Below the pieces are notes generated by a model. The model saw only the letters and a program-made list of their open reading frames with translations. It made no database searches and was not told the origin of the DNA. A stretch of 47,893 nt of DNA. Origin: Nafulsella turpanensis ZLM-10 (lineage in GTDB: Bacteria > Bacteroidota > Bacteroidia > Cytophagales > Cyclobacteriaceae). The stretch's first letter is position 1, and each line of letters begins with the position of its first letter. The translations under genes and the position numbers were made by a program. Of the stretch, positions 1 to 10,115 are shown in pieces. The stretch spans positions 1-47,893 of the forward strand of contig NZ_ANNU01000062.1 in NCBI RefSeq assembly GCF_000346615.1, read 5' to 3'.

Positions 1-3000
1 CATCGTCGCAGGAATCATCTTCTCTGGTAGTGGCAACAGAAAGCAGCGGGTAGACAGGCTGGTCGGGAATGGTTATCACACTTGGTACAGATACACAGCC
101 TATTCCAGGATAGGTTGTTTTGCTGGCCACGACATAATAAGTGCCGGGAGCCAGGGTGTCGGGCATATTTGCGGTTCCCGGGTTTGGGTTGGTACCTGAA
201 TTGTAATCGCTTTCGCTGGTGTAAATAACAAAGTCGAAATTACTGTTGATATCGGCTTCGGTATTAAAGAAGGTTCCATTGTATGACAGCTCTTTAATTT
301 CAAAGGAACCATTGTACTGGCTGGCATCACAAACGGTATTAGGTGTGGGGGCTGCGATTACCGAAACCAGTGGGGTGGCCTTATTGCCGGGCACCCGGAA
401 TGATTTTATAGTTTCACAACCACCCTCAAATACTTGGGCAGTATAAAAACCTTCTTGCAGCCCTTCAATACGCTGCTGGTTAGCACTGAGGGTAATTACA
501 GTGCCTGTAAATCTGTCAGCAGGGTCAATACTTTCTCCTGTAAACCAGTGAACAGAATCAATGTCGGCGCCGGTTGAGGAAGTCATTGTGGCGGTAAGAG
601 TTCCATTGGCATCCGTAGCACTACAGTTTTCATCAGATGTATAACTAAAGGAAATTGTCGGAGGAATGGCTTTGTCCTCAATGTTAAGGATAACAGGCAA
701 AGAACTACAGCCATCAGATACATCTGAAGGATCGGAATTCACTTTTTTGGTTGCCACCAGATAATAGGTGCCTGCCTCTAAACCGGAAATTGAGGCACTG
801 CTGATGGCGGTGCTACTGGTTTTCGCCAGGTAATCGGCTTCGCTTTTATAGTAAACAAAATCAAAAGCTGTAAAATCGACTGGATAAGAAGTAGTAGTGC
901 CATTGAAGGTGATATCAACCCCTTCAAGCAGAATTGCTCCGTTGAAATTACAGGTAGTTTGCTGGTTGGTTACTTTTGCTCTTAAAACTGGTGTAGGGGC
1001 ATTTTTGCCTACCTGAGCAACAATGGTAGTGTCGCAGCCAGTTGGACTACCATCCGATTTAAAGCCTTCAACAAAAATGGAATAGCTGCCATTGGTCAAG
1101 CCGGAAAGAGAGATAGGACGAGTAACTTCTGTGGCTGTATCAAAGGCTGTTTCTGTATAGGTTTGGATGTTTCCGTCAGGGTCGGTAAGTGTAACTTTAA
1201 ATTCAGTGGTAAAGTAATCTGGTTCTCCGGGTTCATATTCCCCCGGCCCTATATTAAGAATAAAGGAACCATTATCCCCTTCGCAATTGGTCATGGGGTT
1301 AATGTCGGTTACATTGGCAACAGGAGAAAGGGCCACCTGCTTTACCTCCACCACTTCAGCTACTGAAATACAGAAGGTTCCCATATCTTCTTTAGCTAAC
1401 AGAGTGTAGAAGCCCGGGCTTAAATCCGGAAAGGTAGTGGTTGCATTGGCATCGCCAGCGTCTCCTACTCCTTTTTTTGAATAATCGGCAGCAGACAAAT
1501 CTCCGGTTGATGTTCCTCTAAATAAATAAAAGGTATAATTAGATTGAGCTGGAATGGTACCATCGGACTTTTTTACCTGAGAATTTATTGTTCCCAATCC
1601 GTTACATTCATCTGAGTGGGAAATATCAATCGCTAAACTTTCATGAGCATCTTCAAAAGGAATGGGAACTTGCAGCAAGGCTTTACACTGGTCTGATAAT
1701 CGGGTAACGACCACCGTATATATTCCAGACTCCCGCTTATAGATGGTCTGCCCATTGGTTGATGTTCTTTCATTAAAATAGTCAACGCCGTTCACCTGAG
1801 CCGGGGTTTTCGCCGCCATAAAAGTGGCTAAAGCAGGGTCATCAGACTGATTGGCCGGATCTAATTCTAGTGCAAGGCTATCAAACTGAATAGCCGGAGC
1901 TGAATAAAAGCTGGCATTAGGGTCCAGAGGGGTGCCTTTAAACCATTCGAATGTATATTCACCGGCAACGTCTTCAGTAGCCACTCCTGAACCATTATCA
2001 ACCCAGACGGTCGCAATTCCCTCTTTCTGATTACAGGAGGAAGGTTTGTTGTTAACAGTGGATTTTATGACAAAAGGAGCCGCCGGAGGTGCCAGGTATT
2101 TAGTTACGGGCTGAGAAGCGCATTTGGTTACCGTATTTATGGCTACCACAGTATAATAATCAGAAGGAAGCGGATCTCCATTGTCTAACAGGTCTAGGCT
2201 AGGGTCCGTATTGCTGGTGATTTCTTTGGCCGGATCCGCTGCCTTTCCTCTGTACCATTTGTAAGTGAAGGTGTTGGTTCCCGGATTACTTACGCTGGCG
2301 GTTAGCTGCCCGTTTTGAGTACAGCTTATGTCGGTCGTTACCTGCAGGGAGGCGACAGGGATTTCCTGCTGCGTGCCAACATTTCCCATGGCGGTAGACT
2401 GGCAGCCACTGGTTTTATTGGTGATGCGAACAATGTAATCGCCCTCGGCCAGTCCGGAAACAGTAGCCCCGCCATTACTGAGATTAGAGGTGATAAGGTT
2501 TGCCGGGTTGATGGAGTTTCCGCTAAACCATTCGAATGTATAATCAGCTATTACACCATTACTTACCTGAGCAGTGGCACTGCCAAGTAAGTTTATGAGG
2601 TCGCAGGAGGTTTGCGGGGTTGTGCTGACTGTGGCCTGTGGAAGCACCTTGTCTGCTCCTACCACTACCGTTTCAGTAGTCGAAGGGCAGCCGGTTGTAT
2701 TATTGATTGCCTGTACTTTATAAGTACCATCAGCGATATTATTTAAGCTTGCCGCATTTTCTCCTGAAATAAGGTCATAATCAATCCCATTATACTTAAA
2801 CCATCTGTAAGTATAAGAATGAGAGCCGGTTTCTGTTACATTGGCAATGATAGAACCTGTGTAGGCTTCTCCTTCTGCAAGGCTTGGGTTACATACGTCA
2901 TTATTCACTACAGTGGCATCCACGGCGGGGTAGACAAAGCTTTGGGGAACACCAACATAAGTAATTTTTTCGCATCCTGTTTCTTTGTCCACCAGCTTTA

Positions 3001-6000
3001 CTGAGTAAGAAACGTTGCCCGCTAAACCGGAAGCAACATTTCCGCTGATTTTTGTTTCCGGAATGGCATTTCCTGAAGAAGGACTTTCTATAAACCAAAA
3101 TAAATCATAGTTGGAGGTTCCGGTTACCATGGCTGTTATGGTACCGTTAGGCGAAGAACAATGAGTTTCTGCAGTAGGATTAAGGGTCAGGCCTAAAGCA
3201 GGAGGTGCAAAGCCGACAGTAACCGGGTAAAAAGGTGATTCACATCCACTGAGATCATTCTTTACCTTTACCTGATAATTACCATTTACCAGACCTGAAT
3301 AAATGTTTCCATTGGTTCCACTGCTTGTTACCTCTGTTCCGGATTCATTTCTCCAGGTGAAGGTATAGCCCGAGTAGCTGCTGATGGTATTGCCACCCTC
3401 CGTCAGAATCGCTTCAATCTTTCCTGTATAGGGGTAAGCAGAGGTGGGTGCACAAACTGTATTGGCAGTAGGAATTAGAGTTAAGGCTGGAATGCTCTTT
3501 TCCAGGGGGATATTTACTGTTTCAATCAACACACACCCACTTTGCGTATCCACCAGCTTCACCGTATAGTCCTGTCCTCCTGTTAAGGAAGGAGAGCTGA
3601 TACCTGTACCACTGGCAATGGGAGTTCCGGTGGCAGTGGTTCCATTGTACCAGCTTAAGGTAAATCCGGAAGTAACGATACTGCCATTTTTGCTCACTTC
3701 AGCTGTGGCAGAGCCATTTGGAGTGCCGGTACAGTTGGTTTGGGAGTTAGGATTAAGAGAAAGCTCCAGGGTGGGAGGTGCAAAGGCTACCGTAACAGGA
3801 GCCAGAGCAGATTCACAGCCGCTGGTGTTGTTCTTTACCTTTACCTGATAGTTTCCGTCTCTGAGTCCGGTAAAGCTGCCGGTGGAGGAGGTGGTTATCT
3901 TTCCTGTTGCATCAAGAAGGCTGTAGGTGTAGCTGCTTCCTGCCGGGCCATTTTCAGTCATGTTAGCCGTAATGCTGCCGTTGTAGGCAGTAGTAGCCGT
4001 TAAAGGCGTACATACCTCATTAGGCGTAGTGGCAAAAGTAAGGGAAGGGATGGCTTTGGCCAGCGGCACGCTCACGCTGGCCGTTGCCGTACAGCCGCTC
4101 TGGGTATCGGTGATTTTTACGGTGTAGCTTTGTCCTCCTGCCAGTGCCGAAGCAGTGTTTCCGCTGGCAATGGGAGTGCCTGTGGCGGTGGTTCCTGTGT
4201 ACCAGCTGATGGTATAGCCGGAGGTAACTGGAGCACCATTTTTAGTGACAGAGGCAGTGGCAGAGCCATTGGAAGCTCCCTCGCAGTTGGTCTGCGGTTT
4301 AGCCGATAGGGTTACACCCATTGCAGGTGTAGCTACCCCTACCGTAACAGGAGCCAGAGCAGATTCACAGCCGCTGGTGTTGTTCTTTACCTTTACCTGA
4401 TAGTTTCCGTCTCTGAGTCCGGTAAAGCTGTCGGTGGAGGAGGTGGTTATCTTTCCTGTTGCATCAAGAAGGCTGTAGGTGTAGCTGCTTCCTGCCGGGC
4501 CATTTTCAGTCATGTTAGCCGTAATGCTGCCGTTGTAGGCAGTAGTAGCCGTTAAAGGCGTACATACCTCATTAGGCGTAGTGGCAAAAGTAAGGGAAGG
4601 GATGGCTTTGGCCAGCGGCACGCTCACGCTGGCCGTTGCCGTACAGCCGCTCTGGGTATCGGTGATTTTTACGGTGTAGCTTTGTCCTCCTGCCAGTGCC
4701 GAAGCAGTGTTTCCGCTGGCAATGGGAGTGCCTGTGGCGGTGGTTCCTGTGTACCAGCTGATGGTATAGCCGGAGGTAACTGGAGCACCATTTTTAGTGA
4801 CAGAGGCAGTGGCAGAGCCATTGGAAGCTCCCTCGCAGTTGGTCTGCGGTTTAGCCGATAGGGTTACACCCATTGCAGGTGTAGCTACCCCTACCGTAAC
4901 AGGAGCCAGAGCAGATTCACAGCCGCTGGTGTTGTTCTTTACCTTTACCTGATAGTTTCCGTCTCTGAGTCCGGTAAAGCTGTTGGTGGTGGAGGAGCGG
5001 ATAAAGACTCCTGCCGCATCATGGAGGCTGTAGGTGTAGCTGCTTCCTGCCGGGCCATTTTCAGTCATGTTAGCCGTAATGCTGCCGTTGTAGGCAGTAG
5101 TAGCCGTTAAAGGCGTACATACCTCATTAGGCGTAGTGGCAAAAGTAAGGGAAGGGATGGCTTTGGCCAGCGGCACGCTCACGCTGGCCGTTGCCGTACA
5201 GCCGCTCTGGGTATCGGTGATTTTTACGGTGTAGCTTTGTCCTCCTGCCAGTGCCGAAGCAGTGTTTCCGCTGGCAATGGGAGTGCCTGTGGCGGTGGTT
5301 CCTGTGTACCAGCTGATGGTATAGCCGGAGGTAACTGGAGCACCATTTTTAGTGACAGAGGCAGTGGCAGAGCCATTGGAAGCTCCCTCGCAGTTGGTCT
5401 GCGGTTTAGCCGATAGGGTTACACCCATTGCAGGTGTAGCTACCCCTACCGTAACAGGAGCCAGAGCAGATTCACAGCCGCTGGTGTTGTTCTTTACCTT
5501 TACCTGATAGTTTCCGTCTCTGAGTCCGGTAAAGCTGTTGGTGGTGGAGGAGCGGATAAAGACTCCTGCCGCATCATGGAGGCTGTAGGTGTAGCTGCTT
5601 CCTGCCGGGCCATTTTCAGTCATGTTAGCCGTAATGCTGCCGTTGTAGGCAGTAGTAGCCGTTAAAGGCGTACATACCTCATTAGGCGTAGTGGCAAAAG
5701 TAAGGGAAGGGTAGACAGCATGGTCCAGCACTTCAAAAGTCTGATAGGATACACAGGTTCCGTCATCCGGGTTGTTGTTGACCTGAACGGTATAAAAACC
5801 AGGCAGTAAATTGCCCAGTGCTGAAGTGGTGCTGGTATTGGTGGCATTGCCTATAGGGGTACCACTCGTATCGCTTCCTTTATACCAGGTAAAGGTAAAT
5901 CCATTTTCAGGGATGGAAGACCCTTCTGCAGCCTGAGCGGTTATACTTATGGTACCATTGCCGGTTGCACAGGAAGTGCTTGCGGTAGCAGACCCTGAAA

Positions 6001-6739
6001 TAACCGGAGGAGTAACCTGTCCGATGGTAATAGTAAAAGGCTCGGAATAACAGCCGGTATTATTATTTACCGAGATAACGGTGAAGGTGCCTTTTGGTAA
6101 TTCATTGGCCTCCAGCATGTTTTTCCATTTGGGAATTTCCTGACCAAAGTCTACTTCGGAACCTGTCATCCAAATGGTTTTCACGTTGTTAGAACCATCC
6201 TCAGTTATGATCTCTATTTCGAGAATACCTGTTTGTGCTCCCTGGCATCCAATAACATCGTTTATTACATTTATTTTTTGTTCAATTTTTGGGGTTTCAT
6301 CATTTACCGTACCGGATACAATCGTCTGGCAACCTGTTTGGGTATCTTTTACCACCGCAAAATAGGTGCCTGACACCAGTTTATCTACAGAGGTGCCTGT
6401 GCCTACAAGGTAATCCGGGTCCAGTAAACCACCTGATTCATACCACTCAATGGTATAAGAACCATTAGCAGGTTTAATACTGATGTCCAGCTTTCCATTT
6501 GGGGTCTTGCAGCTTGTCTGGTTTTTTACAGTTTTTACTGTTGCGGAAAGGTTGTTACAATTGGAAGCAGAAATACTTTCTCCGGCAGGCAGAACGGCTT
6601 CAGTTTTATTCTCCCTGTTTAAAAAGTCAGAGGTAATACCATTGCCGTTAAAAACGAGCAAATTATGATTTGCTGCCAGTGCAAAGCCTGCACCAAAAAG
6701 ACAAATCAGAAGAAAGGTATAAAGGTAAAATTTTCTCAT
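1..6739 (-). CDS. Giant SprB-like repeat surface protein, N-terminal 2246 residues (3' end beyond window)
   Basis: The frame is open from an ATG at 6739 to the left edge, so at least 2246 residues are present and the C-terminus is missing. Residues 1-22 form a signal peptide (basic start, hydrophobic core, FALA-type end). The rest is a chain of modules of about 90 residues. Each has an early Cys, a short 'W(Y/F)..G' strand, a 'GL..G.Y.V.V' strand and a late 'GC' Cys, which resembles the SprB/Ig-like repeats of Bacteroidota adhesins. SprB-type proteins are exported by T9SS and carried along the cell surface during gliding; an adhesin role here is inference. The gene is third in a minus-strand operon after a PorP/SprF protein and a T9SS cargo protein, and starts 214 bp after the latter. 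The sorting domain expected at the C-terminus is outside the window. Modules at 3788-5710 are almost identical in DNA. I checked the frame at the start, in the repeats and at the left edge. Confidence 0.85.
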   Translation of the reverse strand, partial: MRKFYLYTFLLICLFGAGFALAANHNLLVFNGNGITSDFLNRENKTEAVLPAGESISASNCNNLSATVKTVKNQTSCKTPNGKLDISIKPANGSYTIEWYESGGLLDPDYLVGTGTSVDKLVSGTYFAVVKDTQTGCQTIVSGTVNDETPKIEQKINVINDVIGCQGAQTGILEIEIITEDGSNNVKTIWMTGSEVDFGQEIPKWKNMLEANELPKGTFTVISVNNNTGCYSEPFTITIGQVTPPVISGSATASTSCATGNGTISITAQAAEGSSIPENGFTFTWYKGSDTSGTPIGNATNTSTTSALGNLLPGFYTVQVNNNPDDGTCVSYQTFEVLDHAVYPSLTFATTPNEVCTPLTATTAYNGSITANMTENGPAGSSYTYSLHDAAGVFIRSSTTNSFTGLRDGNYQVKVKNNTSGCESALAPVTVGVATPAMGVTLSAKPQTNCEGASNGSATASVTKNGAPVTSGYTISWYTGTTATGTPIASGNTASALAGGQSYTVKITDTQSGCTATASVSVPLAKAIPSLTFATTPNEVCTPLTATTAYNGSITANMTENGPAGSSYTYSLHDAAGVFIRSSTTNSFTGLRDGNYQVKVKNNTSGCESALAPVTVGVATPAMGVTLSAKPQTNCEGASNGSATASVTKNGAPVTSGYTISWYTGTTATGTPIASGNTASALAGGQSYTVKITDTQSGCTATASVSVPLAKAIPSLTFATTPNEVCTPLTATTAYNGSITANMTENGPAGSSYTYSLLDATGKITTSSTDSFTGLRDGNYQVKVKNNTSGCESALAPVTVGVATPAMGVTLSAKPQTNCEGASNGSATASVTKNGAPVTSGYTISWYTGTTATGTPIASGNTASALAGGQSYTVKITDTQSGCTATASVSVPLAKAIPSLTFATTPNEVCTPLTATTAYNGSITANMTENGPAGSSYTYSLLDATGKITTSSTGSFTGLRDGNYQVKVKNNTSGCESALAPVTVAFAPPTLELSLNPNSQTNCTGTPNGSATAEVSKNGSIVTSGFTLSWYNGTTATGTPIASGTGISSPSLTGGQDYTVKLVDTQSGCVLIETVNIPLEKSIPALTLIPTANTVCAPTSAYPYTGKIEAILTEGGNTISSYSGYTFTWRNESGTEVTSSGTNGNIYSGLVNGNYQVKVKNDLSGCESPFYPVTVGFAPPALGLTLNPTAETHCSSPNGTITAMVTGTSNYDLFWFIESPSSGNAIPETKISGNVASGLAGNVSYSVKLVDKETGCEKITYVGVPQSFVYPAVDATVVNNDVCNPSLAEGEAYTGSIIANVTETGSHSYTYRWFKYNGIDYDLISGENAASLNNIADGTYKVQAINNTTGCPSTTETVVVGADKVLPQATVSTTPQTSCDLINLLGSATAQVSNGVIADYTFEWFSGNSINPANLITSNLSNGGATVSGLAEGDYIVRITNKTSGCQSTAMGNVGTQQEIPVASLQVTTDISCTQNGQLTASVSNPGTNTFTYKWYRGKAADPAKEITSNTDPSLDLLDNGDPLPSDYYTVVAINTVTKCASQPVTKYLAPPAAPFVIKSTVNNKPSSCNQKEGIATVWVDNGSGVATEDVAGEYTFEWFKGTPLDPNASFYSAPAIQFDSLALELDPANQSDDPALATFMAAKTPAQVNGVDYFNERTSTNGQTIYKRESGIYTVVVTRLSDQCKALLQVPIPFEDAHESLAIDISHSDECNGLGTINSQVKKSDGTIPAQSNYTFYLFRGTSTGDLSAADYSKKGVGDAGDANATTTFPDLSPGFYTLLAKEDMGTFCISVAEVVEVKQVALSPVANVTDINPMTNCEGDNGSFILNIGPGEYEPGEPDYFTTEFKVTLTDPDGNIQTYTETAFDTATEVTRPISLSGLTNGSYSIFVEGFKSDGSPTGCDTTIVAQVGKNAPTPVLRAKVTNQQTTCNFNGAILLEGVDITFNGTTTSYPVDFTAFDFVYYKSEADYLAKTSSTAISSASISGLEAGTYYLVATKKVNSDPSDVSDGCSSLPVILNIEDKAIPPTISFSYTSDENCSATDANGTLTATMTSSTGADIDSVHWFTGESIDPADRFTGTVITLSANQQRIEGLQEGFYTAQVFEGGCETIKSFRVPGNKATPLVSVIAAPTPNTVCDASQYNGSFEIKELSYNGTFFNTEADINSNFDFVIYTSESDYNSGTNPNPGTANMPDTLAPGTYYVVASKTTYPGIGCVSVPSVITIPDQPVYPLLSVATTREDDSCDD
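3788..5710 (-). repeat. Tandem 552/555-bp coding repeat (about 3.5 copies) inside the SprB-like gene
   Basis: Copies begin at 3792, 4344, 4896 and 5451 on the plus-strand numbering, with spacings of 552, 552 and 555 bp; the last copy is partial and ends near 5710. Each unit codes for 184 or 185 residues, two SprB-like modules. The first two units differ by one base that I can see (CC versus TC near 4431, giving Gly versus Asp). The third and fourth share a replaced block of about 50 bp with one extra codon, but are otherwise the same. A diverged unit of 573 bp starts near 3219, so the two-module pattern is older than the identical copies. Confidence 0.93.
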
Positions 6740-6953
6740 GGAGTACCCCAATTAGTTAAACATGAAAGGGCTGTTTTGTAAAATCATTCTGCATCTTTAC
6801 CTGCTCCCCCTTTAAGGGTAGAGTAAATTTTATTTTCAGTTGTTTAGTCCTGATAATATTAAATGCTTTGCCGGGACCAATGCCCTGGTAAAATCCGGAG
6901 ATTGTACAGTAATACAGTTGCTTTCTGTATTTACAGTCAAAGCCCGGAGGGCT

Positions 6954-9900
6954 TTACCGTATCAGTGAAATGCTGCCGCTTTTTAATACTTTTCCTGAAG
7001 CATCTTTAAATACGAAGAAATAAACATCTTCAGAGAGTTGATCAGCTGTCCATGAATTGTCGTATGGAGCTGCCTTATAGAGGATTTTTCCAAACTTGTT
7101 CATAATAACCAGCGAAATATTCGGATAGCTTTCAATGTTGTTAACCTTCCAGCTTCCATCCATAGCAGGAATAAACAGCTTAGGGGTTTCTACCGTAAAG
7201 CTTAAGTCAACCTCTATGGTAATTTCGCCTACTGTTGTACACCCATTTTCACCCCACGCAGTAACTTTGTAGGTAGTGGTTTGGGCGGGGGATACAATGG
7301 GGTTGGCTGCAGCAGGATTATCTATCCCTTCAGCCGGCTCCCAGCTGTAAGAAATGCCACCTTCGGCCAACAGCTGCACCGATTCTCCAATATTAATTTT
7401 GTTTTTATCTGAACGAAGAGTGAGTTCAGGCTTCGCTAAATGCGAAAGATTAACCGATTTCACGATTTTACAGTCACCTGACACCTGAACTTCTGCTTCA
7501 AGAAGACCGCTGTCTTTCGCATAGGTGAAAAGACCGCTGTCTCCGTTCGACCATTTAACATCTGTTACATGGCCCAGTACGCTTACCTTTACACTGTCAC
7601 CAGGGCAAAACTCGGTCGTCTCTGTATGCAAGGCGATGTCTGCGGTGTTCTGGACAGTAACTTGCTTAGTAAAAGTACTGCCACAGTTGCTGTTCTGGTA
7701 TTGTACCATTAAGGTAACCGTGTAGGGAGTGGATCTTGCCTGGGAATAAGAGTGGATGGGTGATCGCTCTCTGGACTGGTTGCCATCTCCGAAATCCCAG
7801 AAGAAATCAGCTGCCCTTCCTGCCGCCAGGTTGGATTGATCTGTAAAGTGAACAGGCTGATTGATGCAGACTACGGAAGGGGCTTCAAAGGCAACCGCCA
7901 GTTCTTCATAAACAACCAGCTCTATGGCATTACTTTCTGTTTCGCACCCATAGGAATTCTGTGCAACTACTGAATAAGATCCTTCAGAATTTGCTTCGAA
8001 AGTGAATGTATTTGCATTGGTAATGGGAATTCCGTTTTTCTTCCATTGGTAAGAAGAGAGTCCTTCCTGAACCTGTAGCATCATGCTTTCTCCATTACAC
8101 AGAGAAAGGTCACCTTCTGTTTGAATGGAGATTTCGGGTGATGGATTTACCTGGATATCTGCTGATTCGAGGGTGAGTTCGCAGTTTCCTTTTGCTAACT
8201 GAACCGAGTATATGCCGGAATGAAGTGCGGGATCAGCAGCCGGGATGGTTATGGAGTTAGTGGTGCTGGTTTGAGAAAAACCAGCAGCATTAGACCATGT
8301 ATAATTCACTCCTTCAACGGCAGGTGATATAGAAAGCACCAGGGGTTGTCCTTCACAGGCATTGGCAACTATATCAAACTGAGGGTTTCCAAGAGTTTCA
8401 CGAAACGAATTAACAGTTATGGGCTCAGAGGTATTACTACAGCCATTACCTGAATTTATTGTTACAGTGTAAATGCCCGGGGTGGCGACTTCGAGAAAAG
8501 GTCCTGTTCCTACTACTGTACCTTCCTTCATCCATTGGTAACTTAATTGTGGGGTGGCCATTTCCGCCAGGGGAGACTGAACCGTACGAAGAGGAGCCAC
8601 GCCTCCTTCGCATAATTCAACAGGGCCGGAAGGCTGAATGGTCGGGTAAAGGCAGGTGTTATTCCTGAAAATGTGGAACATTGCTCCTTCCTTATCTGCT
8701 GCCAGTATATCTGGTTTGGCATCCCCGTCCAAATCGCTTATCTGCACATAAGGAATCTTGCCTGCGGCTGTCAGTTTAACTATTTCAAAATTAAGTACTC
8801 CTGCTGTGCTTTTATTCAGCATCAGATAAGCACTACCTTCCAGATTATGCCCGATCAGGATATCCGTTTTTTTATCCCCATTAAGATCACCTAATTGCAG
8901 TCCTGTGGGTCTTAAGCCAGTGGTAAACTGCTGTGAGGCAGCAAAAGCAGGCACAGAGCTGCTGCTGTTATTGAGGAAAATGTTCAGCTTGTCCTCAAAG
9001 TAGTTGAGGGTAAGAAGATCAGGCTTTCCGTCGCCATCCATATCTTCCACCGCATGATTTGAGAGTCCATTGGAATTAAATTCCAGAGGTGCTTCAAAGA
9101 GGATGTTTCCGGTAGTACTCTTATTGATGAGGAAGAATACTTTGTTTCCGTATAAGGATGAGGCTGTTATGTCCGGGAGGCCATCTGAGTTTACATCTCT
9201 CATGTGTAAACCCTGAGTAGTGAGAGAAACAGAAAAGGGTAAGGGAGAGCTACTGAAGCTGATAACCCCAGCTGTACTGGTATTTTTGAATACAATAATC
9301 TCGTTGTTCGCCAGATTCGTGAGTGTTATTTCTGGTTTGCCATCGGCGTCCAGGTCATGGACAACCGGTTTTGAAAGGTCCTTCTGAGGAGCGCTTAAGG
9401 ATTGAACTGCACCAAAATTAATACTTCCTAATGTGCTGCTGTTTCGGAGAATTAAAACTTTTTCTCCACTTGAAAACACCAGATCAGGCTTTCCATCACC
9501 GTTAAGGTCCCCACAGCTAAGCTGTAAGGTGGTGGAGCCAACGTTTATTTCCCGCTTAGACGAAAAGTTCAGGTTTCCAATCGAGCTGCTGTTGAGGTAT
9601 TGTGTTACAGCAGTGGCACCAGTATTCTGGTTAGAGCCAACAATATCATTCTTTCCATCTCCATCCAAATCGCAGGCACACACATCAAAAGGCCCGCTGG
9701 CAGGAAGCGAAAGTACAGGATCGAAAGTGGCTGTTCCTTCTGTAGCCCCTCCAAAGGAAGGAGAAAAAGTCTGTGCTGAAAAAGCTACAGACCCGGTAGT
9801 TAAATTGGTTACTGTAACAGGAGCATAGGAAGCACCTGCAGGGACTTTTACCTTAATACCAGTTGCGCCTGCCTCTATTATTTCGGCAGATACCGAGCCA

Positions 9901-10115
9901 AAATTTACAAGCAGACTGGCCTGAGCAGGGAAACCTGAACCAGTAATTGAAACCACCTCGCCATAATGGGCTTTTGCCGGGCTAATTGATTCTATAGCAG
10001 GAACCTGTGCCTGGGCCGGCAGGGTGGTAAAAAGAAAAAACAGATTAACAGCGAAAATAAGGCGACAAACCTTAGTAAAGCTAAATCCTGAATGTAAAAA
10101 GTAAAGTGCTCTCAT
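6954..10115 (-). CDS. FG-GAP/IPT/PKD-domain T9SS cargo protein with gliding-type C-terminal domain
   Basis: A 1053-residue secreted protein. Residues 1-37 are a signal peptide ending in AQA. An IPT/TIG-like domain follows (about 38-120). Seven FG-GAP/VCBS repeats lie at about 130-480, each with a calcium-type D-x-(D/N)-x-D-x-K-x-(D/E) loop. Ig-like segments with paired Cys follow, then a PKD domain near 750-840 with the WDFGDG motif. The last 75 residues match the gliding-motility-associated C-terminal domain (TIGR04131/PF13585 type), which sorts proteins through T9SS as type B cargo; the usual FTPNGDG start is degenerate here (FIPAMDG). The ATG overlaps the stop of the PorP/SprF gene by 4 bp (ATGA), so translation is probably coupled. 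Likely a cell-surface or secreted binding protein; no catalytic motif is visible. Confidence 0.9.
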   Translation of the reverse strand: MRALYFLHSGFSFTKVCRLIFAVNLFFLFTTLPAQAQVPAIESISPAKAHYGEVVSITGSGFPAQASLLVNFGSVSAEIIEAGATGIKVKVPAGASYAPVTVTNLTTGSVAFSAQTFSPSFGGATEGTATFDPVLSLPASGPFDVCACDLDGDGKNDIVGSNQNTGATAVTQYLNSSSIGNLNFSSKREINVGSTTLQLSCGDLNGDGKPDLVFSSGEKVLILRNSSTLGSINFGAVQSLSAPQKDLSKPVVHDLDADGKPEITLTNLANNEIIVFKNTSTAGVISFSSSPLPFSVSLTTQGLHMRDVNSDGLPDITASSLYGNKVFFLINKSTTGNILFEAPLEFNSNGLSNHAVEDMDGDGKPDLLTLNYFEDKLNIFLNNSSSSVPAFAASQQFTTGLRPTGLQLGDLNGDKKTDILIGHNLEGSAYLMLNKSTAGVLNFEIVKLTAAGKIPYVQISDLDGDAKPDILAADKEGAMFHIFRNNTCLYPTIQPSGPVELCEGGVAPLRTVQSPLAEMATPQLSYQWMKEGTVVGTGPFLEVATPGIYTVTINSGNGCSNTSEPITVNSFRETLGNPQFDIVANACEGQPLVLSISPAVEGVNYTWSNAAGFSQTSTTNSITIPAADPALHSGIYSVQLAKGNCELTLESADIQVNPSPEISIQTEGDLSLCNGESMMLQVQEGLSSYQWKKNGIPITNANTFTFEANSEGSYSVVAQNSYGCETESNAIELVVYEELAVAFEAPSVVCINQPVHFTDQSNLAAGRAADFFWDFGDGNQSRERSPIHSYSQARSTPYTVTLMVQYQNSNCGSTFTKQVTVQNTADIALHTETTEFCPGDSVKVSVLGHVTDVKWSNGDSGLFTYAKDSGLLEAEVQVSGDCKIVKSVNLSHLAKPELTLRSDKNKINIGESVQLLAEGGISYSWEPAEGIDNPAAANPIVSPAQTTTYKVTAWGENGCTTVGEITIEVDLSFTVETPKLFIPAMDGSWKVNNIESYPNISLVIMNKFGKILYKAAPYDNSWTADQLSEDVYFFVFKDASGKVLKSGSISLIR

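Noticed and set aside
3788-5710. Regular repeats as a CRISPR array
   Set aside because: Units of 552/555 bp are in frame within a long coding region and lack short repeats with unique spacers.
6939-6955. Hairpin AAAGCCC-GGA-GGGCTTT at the stop of the FG-GAP gene as a terminator
   Set aside because: The 7-bp stem has no U-tract on either strand, and the giant gene downstream probably needs read-through.
9433-9828. 131-codon frame on the plus strand
   Set aside because: It lies antisense to the FG-GAP protein gene, with no signal peptide or domain; a shadow of that gene's codon pattern.
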